Source: Nannobrachium achirus
Taxonomy: Eukaryota; Chordata; Actinopteri; Myctophiformes; Myctophidae
Length of the DNA stretch: 64,000 bases
Direction: 5' to 3'
NCBI GenBank assembly: GCA_963921795.1
Contig: OY997650.1
Location: forward strand, 16,815,862 to 16,879,861
Made by a program: the position numbers and the translations under genes. Below the pieces are notes generated by a model. The model was not told where the DNA came from. It did not search any database and was given only the letters and a program-made list of their open reading frames with translations. The stretch's first letter is position 1. Every line of letters begins with the position of its first letter. Of this stretch, positions 58,085-64,000 are shown one piece after another.

Positions 58085-58313
58085 TGAGAATTTGGAGTAC
58101 ATGTGCAGCGTGCCCAATACATAAGCTGTAAATGAGATTCACAGTTCATTCAGAGTTCATTGATCAGTGATCACTGATCTGCTATAAGCCTAAATGTGTA
58201 ATCACAAAGTGGGAGCCACAATGAGGAACCACATTGGTGTTTTAGCATTCAGCCTGTGCTACAGTAATGTTGCTTATGCTTTCCACAATACCAGCATTAT
58301 GATTACTACATTG

Positions 58314-58346
<33 letters not shown>

Positions 58347-58501
58347 ACTACTACTACTTCAACCAGGCAGTAATACTGCATTGCTACTAGTACAACTACT
58401 TCTACCACAGTACTTGTCAAGTCAAGTCATTGTATTTATATAGCATATTTCATAGGACAAGCATAGCGCTTTAAAAATAAAAAAAGAGAAATGTACAAAC
58501 A
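58085..58501. repeat. Direct duplication, copy 2
   Basis: The second copy of 55684-56061, with an expanded (CTG)n (58320-58345) and an additional CACAATGAGGAACCACATTG segment. Confidence 0.85.
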
Positions 58502-60560
58502 GTATATGATTAAAACATAAGAGTGGCTACTACTGCATCAAACTAAATAAGTGCTTTACCATTACCAACTATCACATTTATAATTGATGACTAAATAAAT
58601 TAAGTATTTTAAAAGGAAACTGTATGAATAGCTGAATAGCTGTATACACCAACAGGGTGTATACAGCATGTTGCAAGATTATCTTTAAATGTTTTTAAAC
58701 ATGCTTTTAATGTTTTTAAAAGTGGTTTTATTTAGTTACTCAACTAAATGTCAGTTTCCTTTGTGGATCGCATGTTGCTTTGGGACAAGGGACGTGAACA
58801 TCTGGGTAGGGGAAGATAATGAAATACTGTACCTCAGTGCTTCTCAAAGTGGGATCTGGGGACCCCCAGGGGTACTTGAGGGGGTCCCCAGATAAATTAA
58901 CCACAAGGCCCAACCAACCACTGCTGTACATACAGTTGCATAAAAGATCAGCTATTAAAGCCCACCAGTCAGTGACTAGTAAGGGTGTTCTTTGTATGAT
59001 GCTCACATGAATTACTTCTACAGTAAGGTCACTCTGATTTAATATAGAAGCATTCTTTCCACGCTGAAAGCCCTTGAGAAATGATCAGTGAATAAGTCTT
59101 ATGAGGCATATCATCAGTGGTTTTCAAAGAAATAACCAAGAATAGATTGCTGGGAGTGAGGGCATGATGAAAATCATCCCCATTTGCCATTTCATGCCGA
59201 TTTCAACAGCTTAGCTTGCTCTTTAGTCATATTACGTAGATGCCTGTGTTTTTCCACAGAAATTCAATGGAAGTAATTTTCTACAATTTGTGATAGCAAG
59301 GACTGCATCAAAATCATTCAGTTTTATTTTATTTGACATATAACATTAGTTATTCTTGTAATCGTTATCCATAGACATTCTTTAGCAAATGACGCAAGCC
59401 CTAATATCTATTGGCTCATGGAGGCTTCATTTTGTCACATACAAACTTCTACTCAACTGGGATTTTAGATAATGGCTTATAGATTGTGTGTAGAATGTTT
59501 CAAGCAAATTGCAACAAAAAAAGGAATTAAAGTTTACATTTTCAAATGATTGCTATAATGGCTATTCTCTGCTATATCTTTATCCATGCCTTACCCCATA
59601 TCGCTATAAACGTATGACAAACATAGAATTATGTATAATAATTCATATCTAACAGTATTTGCCCTTTTTCTTTTTACTATTTTGAAAAACATTTGTAAAT
59701 ACTTCAAATAGCCGATGTACATCGGCATGTTGTGAGCTTGTAGATCAGCTATTTGAAATATTGCAAATGAGGGCCTGTCCCTGGTGCCAGTACACCCAGA
59801 AACACCATTGCAGAGAACCATACCAAAAATAAAATCTTCCAAGCCAATGAATAATGTGATTTTAACTTAACAGTTTAAGAGCTGCGTTTCTCAAATGCCC
59901 TTTGACATTGACATTCTAATAAAGAGCCATGAATAATGCCATGAATAATGACCGGTGGATTATGTCAATGTGACAATTCTTCCCATCGTCTCAAATTGTC
60001 TTTAGTGCTTTGAAAAGTTCAAAGCCATCACTTAGGAAAAAGTAGAAAGTGAAGAAGGTAAGAAATTAGACAAAAGTTCAGAGATGGCCATGGAAATAAT
60101 AATAATAATTACACTTGACTTTTAAAGCAATTTTGGAAAATGGATTATAAATTGCTCCATCTACGCCTTCCCTCTCAGCTTTCATACTTACTATCTTAAA
60201 AAAATTAAATAAAGTTCAAAGGGATGAGGACTAACCACTCTCCCTCTTTAAAAACACAGTATGTGTTCTCCATCATGTCTACTGGACTATACATTTAGTA
60301 TTTTATTCATGGTAATATTATTGACCACTCCTTTTGTATGTCTGTGGCAAAAATATATTTTGAGGAAAATGTCCATCACAAGCCCAGGGGTTGATCGATT
60401 TTTATATAATTGTTTTTCATATAATTCAAAATGGTGGGAGATCTAAAGGTCAGAGGTCATAGGTCAAAGTGACACATTTGTTCCTCATAAGGATACGCTA
60501 ATATGTGTATTAAAGTTTAATGGCTGTAGGTCAAACAGGGCATGAGTTGTACCTGTTCAA
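58502..60560. other. Unassigned intergenic sequence
   Basis: AT-rich. A CAGTGCTTCTCAAAGTGGG MITE end lies at 58832-58905, and a compact hairpin module at 59703-59758 (TTCAAATAGCCGATGTAC ... GTAGATCAGCTATTTGAA). No gene was recognised. Confidence 0.45.
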
Positions 60561-60569
60561 ATCTTGATT

Positions 60570-61855
60570 TTCAATGTTGTTCTTTAGCGCCACCCTTTGA
60601 CCAATGATTGTGAATCTTGCTTTCGGTCATGTCTGTGCGTCTGTCTGTCTGTCCTCTGCTAATCTCACATACTACTAGGCCGATCAGGCTCATAGTTCTT
60701 GGTACGCTAAATAGATACTTGAAAACAATGTCATTTTCTCAGATAAATATTCCCAAATTCACTGAAATACATACATACAACTGTCAGATTGGATCCATCT
60801 GGAGTTCAACTTCACTTTGGATGCAGGTTTATCTGAAGAGGATAACCAAACCATGTGCCGTGGCCCGTAGGTGGCCCCGTAGGTATGCTGATGGGTATGA
60901 TGGGTATGAAAAACTATAACCATTTGGTACTGCAGTGGCTGCAAAGATGTGTTGTCCAGGAGTGGCAGCTCTAACTGCAAACCAACAACAGTGTTGGTGG
61001 TTTGTCTTCAGACAACAAAGGCCTTTCAAGGTCAGTTTTCAGAGCACATATACTATATACTGTATGTAATGCTATAGTCAGTCATGTGTTCTTTTGCATT
61101 CCAAAGGTTTTGTGTGCACTTCAAGCTTCACAATCCAACAGAATAGTACATTTATTTGGTTCCTCAAAATTGTTGCAGCAATAACAACGAACAATAACAA
61201 AGAAAAGCAACAATAACATTAAGAAGACAGTAAAATAAAAATATGTATTTATCATTCCTCCTATTCATACTGATTACAAAGAGGTTCCACATGCTTCCAA
61301 TGTAAGGGGTTCTGTTCTGTACAAAAATAATCAGAATTACATATACACATAATAAACACTCTGAATGAATGAAATCAAGTCTGCATGTAAGTTGCCTGGA
61401 CAAAAAGGCATTATAAATGTATTAATGAAAGTACATTATGAATGTATTTCACATGACTACAGCCATTTTCCTTGATATATTGTATATGACATATAGTATT
61501 ATTATGCCATAAAATGTGTTGCCATGATAGAGTTGTGATTAAATCCCACCACAACATTCACACACATCTGTCCTGCTGTCTCCCTCTACGCCTTATGTGT
61601 CACATGTAAATGTAATTATACATGTAGAGTGAATATGTAATATAGTATGAAAGAGGAAGCCAACGCTTAGCCTTTTTTATTAACTGTTCCTTATATAATT
61701 TATTTTAATAGATCGGATGCACCCCCTCATGAATGATTTAAAAAAGGAGGAAGCCATATAAAGTGTGCACGTAACATGGAATATTTGCTTGACCAGAAGA
61801 AATAGATGAGTATAACTATCCCCTGTGGATCGCCTCAGGGCGACAAGCGAGGTCG
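60570..61855. other. Unassigned, with a GCGCCACC/GTCTGTCTGTC repeat remnant
   Basis: 60585-60720 holds TTAGCGCCACCC and CTGTCTGTCTGTC followed by CACATACTACTAGGCCGATC, comparable to the stretch at about 54060-54240. The rest is unrecognised. Confidence 0.4.
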
Positions 61856-62320
61856 CACCATGTCTTGGCCATCTGTCAGTGATGTATATCGGAGCAGTTA
61901 CCCATAATGGAGACCCCTGGTATACCCTTATATGGATATGGAGATATGCTGTGAGAGCCCAAACATTATTCGTTATGTGAAAGTCCTATCTATGACGTCT
62001 ATGACATCTGACATCATACATACAATCCCTTTTATGCCCATACATGGAGATCCCTGTCTGTAGAACCAGCCACACAGATAAGGGCTGTCTTGGCCATCTG
62101 TCTTGGCCATATATGGATTCAGTTAGTGTGGTATGTGGCCGATGTGGCCTCCATATAATATTGATAACGTCAGGGAACTCCATATATGGGCATAAAAGGG
62201 ATTATGTTAGTGTAGTTCCCCTGACATCACAGTGATGTCAGAGCACGATGTCAGAGTGGCAAACCCATTCTGTTAGAGTGGTTCCCCTGACATCACAGTG
62301 ATGTCAGAGTGGCAAACCCA
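61856..62320. repeat. CATATATGG / GTTAGTGTAG repeat block with palindromes
   Basis: An inverted relative of 11505-11850. It contains TCTTGGCCATCTGTCTTGGC, GGATTCAGTTAGTGTGG and a duplicated GTTCCCCTGACATCACAGTG unit (62215 and 62281). The palindrome CTGACATCACAGTGATGTCAG occurs at 62221-62241 and 62287-62307. Confidence 0.6.
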
Positions 62321-63041
62321 TAGACTGTAAAAAAAGTGTACACGTCCAGACAGACGGAGACAGCATGTGCTGTTTCACATACTAAACTGCGACCTTCAGT
62401 CGCAATTAACTCAAACATAACCAAACTTACAGACAGTATGATCCCAGTGGTGTCATGCGCAAAATTAATTATTATTTTTCCAAAATCTGAAGGTCAGAGT
62501 AGATAGATTTTAAGACGGTCAGAGTTGAGTTTAAATTGAGAAATAACCATTAGCCACAGAGTAAATGTATAACATTTTCTCAAAGCACATTCAGGTGCTT
62601 TAGTTAAAGAAATGAGTATGCAGGCCACAGCCCAAGATAAGCAGTGTACTGTATCCCAGAAGGCCATCCTGCAAAAAGCCATAGTAGTTGAAGTAATCTG
62701 AAGCCATGTGCATTACTCCATTTGCAATACTTATTTTAATTAGCTTGAAATCAATTACCAAAGTGATCAGATGTTTCAGCCCCTTCGCCTTTGCAACACT
62801 GCATGCAAGGAAATTGTGTATTAAGACAACTCTTCATGGGCCATTTTCTGCTGAGAACCCATGCATGCCGTCCTTCAAAGTACAATTGAAGGCACGCCCA
62901 ACGTGATCTGGGCCTGAAGAAATGCTTTAAAAGCAACCGCACCATTCTCCAACCCTCTTCTAACAATCCGCCACAAAGCTTCACACTTGCATCCCGTTGA
63001 AGAAGCTGCAGTGATTTTAATTGATAGCAACAGTCTGAAGA
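62320..63041 (+). promoter_or_regulatory. Upstream region of the gch gene
   Basis: The coding exon at 63042 is preceded by a TATA-like TTTAAAAG (62926-62933), about 110 bp upstream of the ATG. CATGTG, an E-box/M-box-like hexamer, is at 62705-62710. The transcription start is not determined. The ATG context GAAGAATGG has A at -3 and G at +4. Confidence 0.35.
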
Positions 63042-63339
63042 ATGGAGTATCACCACCACGGCGCCTCTGAGAAGAATGGTGTCTGCAATGGACAATTTGA
63101 GTATATGAGCTCTTTCAGTGAAAGATGCAGTGACTCTAAAAAGGCTGAGCTGTGCAAAGAAGAAAAGAGAAGCAAGGATGCAGAGGAGGCATCCCAGTTG
63201 TCCAGCATGGAGAGAGCATATGCCACCATATTAATGGAGCTTGGAGAAGACATCCACCGCGAGGGTCTTGTACGCACACCATTGCGTGCAGCCAAAGCCA
63301 TGCAGAACTTCACCAAAGGATATCATGAATCAGTTCGAG
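63042..63339 (+). CDS. gch2: GTP cyclohydrolase I, first coding exon (gch2-like)
   Basis: GTP cyclohydrolase I makes 7,8-dihydroneopterin triphosphate from GTP, the first step of tetrahydrobiopterin and pteridine synthesis; in fish it also feeds pigment-cell pteridines. This exon encodes 99 residues plus one base. A low-complexity, charged N-terminus (about 1-54) leads into the start of the conserved fold: ERAYATILMELGEDIHREGL, then RTPLRAAKAMQNFTKGYHES (about 57-98). It aligns with human GCH1 [20 protein letters not shown]...FTKGYQET. The exon ends CGAG before GTGAAT (donor GT at 63340-63341), phase 1, at the corresponding place to the human exon 1 junction. Zinc-binding and catalytic residues lie in later exons outside the window. 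The EGLVRTPLRAAKAM pattern differs from vertebrate GCH1 (QGLLKTPWRAASAM), so I favour the fish paralogue gch2, but gch1 cannot be excluded. Confidence 0.88.
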
Positions 63340-64000
63340 GTGAATGCACTTTGATGTTTATTATGTTCAGATAGTTTGATGCGGTGGACTGTAAAAACCC
63401 ACTCTTGGAGGTTCAAATGGATAAATTATCCTGCGTACACATCCTTCAGGCTAAAAGGAAATCAAATGGCAATGTTGTGGATTCAAACATCCAAAGACAA
63501 ATGGGTGTTTGGGGCATCTCAGAGGAATTTAGGGCTTGTCTACTTTGCAACAGGAGGACATTGCATTGTGGCACTGACATTAATTGGGTCTCTAGTCTAT
63601 CCCATTGCCATGTCTCATGTTGACAATAAACTGCCTATTATTGTCCTAGCCATAACTGTTTGTATTCATGTGGGTGTGTAAGTTGTTCATTTGGCACCAT
63701 GGTTTTACAGCAGTTATCATTGCAATCTGTGACCTGTAGTGAAGTTATTAGAAATGGCTGTAGTGTGATTTGCAGAAGCACAAACACCATGCTACATCCC
63801 AGGGATACAAGATTTAGAATAGTGTTCTTAGATAGATCTTGGTTCATTGTCTGAATTATTATATAAAGTAGAGTATTGTAGCTGACAAATACCACTAACA
63901 ATATTAGGATTTATCTCTGGAGACATAACTGGTTCACACACGGACTGGTAGGCTGGAATTTTAAAATTTCTCTAGGATACTGTGAACAAAATGACCTGTC
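63340..64000 (+). other. Start of gch intron 1
   Basis: AT-rich sequence after the donor. A 101-codon frame (63376-63681) lacks recognisable homology and is treated as intronic. Confidence 0.6.

Noticed and set aside
63376-63681. 101-codon frame after the gch exon as a second gene
   Set aside because: It lies directly behind a good splice donor in the expected intron and resembles no known protein.

Overview
The window is vertebrate, almost certainly teleost fish, DNA. It has very long CA/GT microsatellites, a dense load of short non-autonomous DNA transposons, L2-type LINE tails and only two protein-coding loci I can support. One is a complete SOCS5 coding exon on the minus strand (42226-43917). 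The other is the first coding exon of a GTP cyclohydrolase I gene on the plus strand (63042-63339); its best match is the fish-type paralogue gch2, and its remaining exons lie beyond the right edge. The two genes are divergently transcribed, as I recall SOCS4 and GCH1 to be in human, so the block looks like an ohnologous copy of that neighbourhood.

Layout: 1-34.5 kb is a transposon-rich intergenic stretch with no host gene that I recognise. It holds hAT-like MITEs, many with visible 8-bp target duplications, TTAA-bounded piggyBac-like MITEs, a 3.55-kb fold-back element with arms of about 1.2 kb (9700-13248), and a fossil DIRS-like retroelement fragment (about 14.93-16.26 kb). 34.5-42.2 kb is sparser and holds the probable socs5 3' UTR and downstream DNA. 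42.2-51.9 kb holds the socs5 coding exon, a probable 5' UTR intron and a GC-rich candidate promoter near 51.5-51.8 kb. 52.1-53.9 kb is a broken LINE interrupted by two small MITEs that carry telomere-like repeats. 54-63 kb is intergenic with a 0.4-kb direct duplication. 63-64 kb is the start of the gch gene.

The most unusual signal is a palindromic hairpin module of about 35-100 bp whose arm reads roughly AAATAGCAGATCTACAAGCT followed by CACAACGC. I count about 40 full, half or collapsed copies in 64 kb. They sit in the middle of at least eight otherwise unrelated MITE families. Their inner stems change sequence while the two arms stay complementary. Twice the hairpin has been split by a hAT-like MITE that carries the same hairpin itself. 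A second unusual group is three MITEs of 168-196 bp with 9-10-bp target duplications and CCCTAA/TTAGGG-like interiors, which look Mutator-like. All coordinates, repeats and target duplications were read by eye; no alignment or database search was run.
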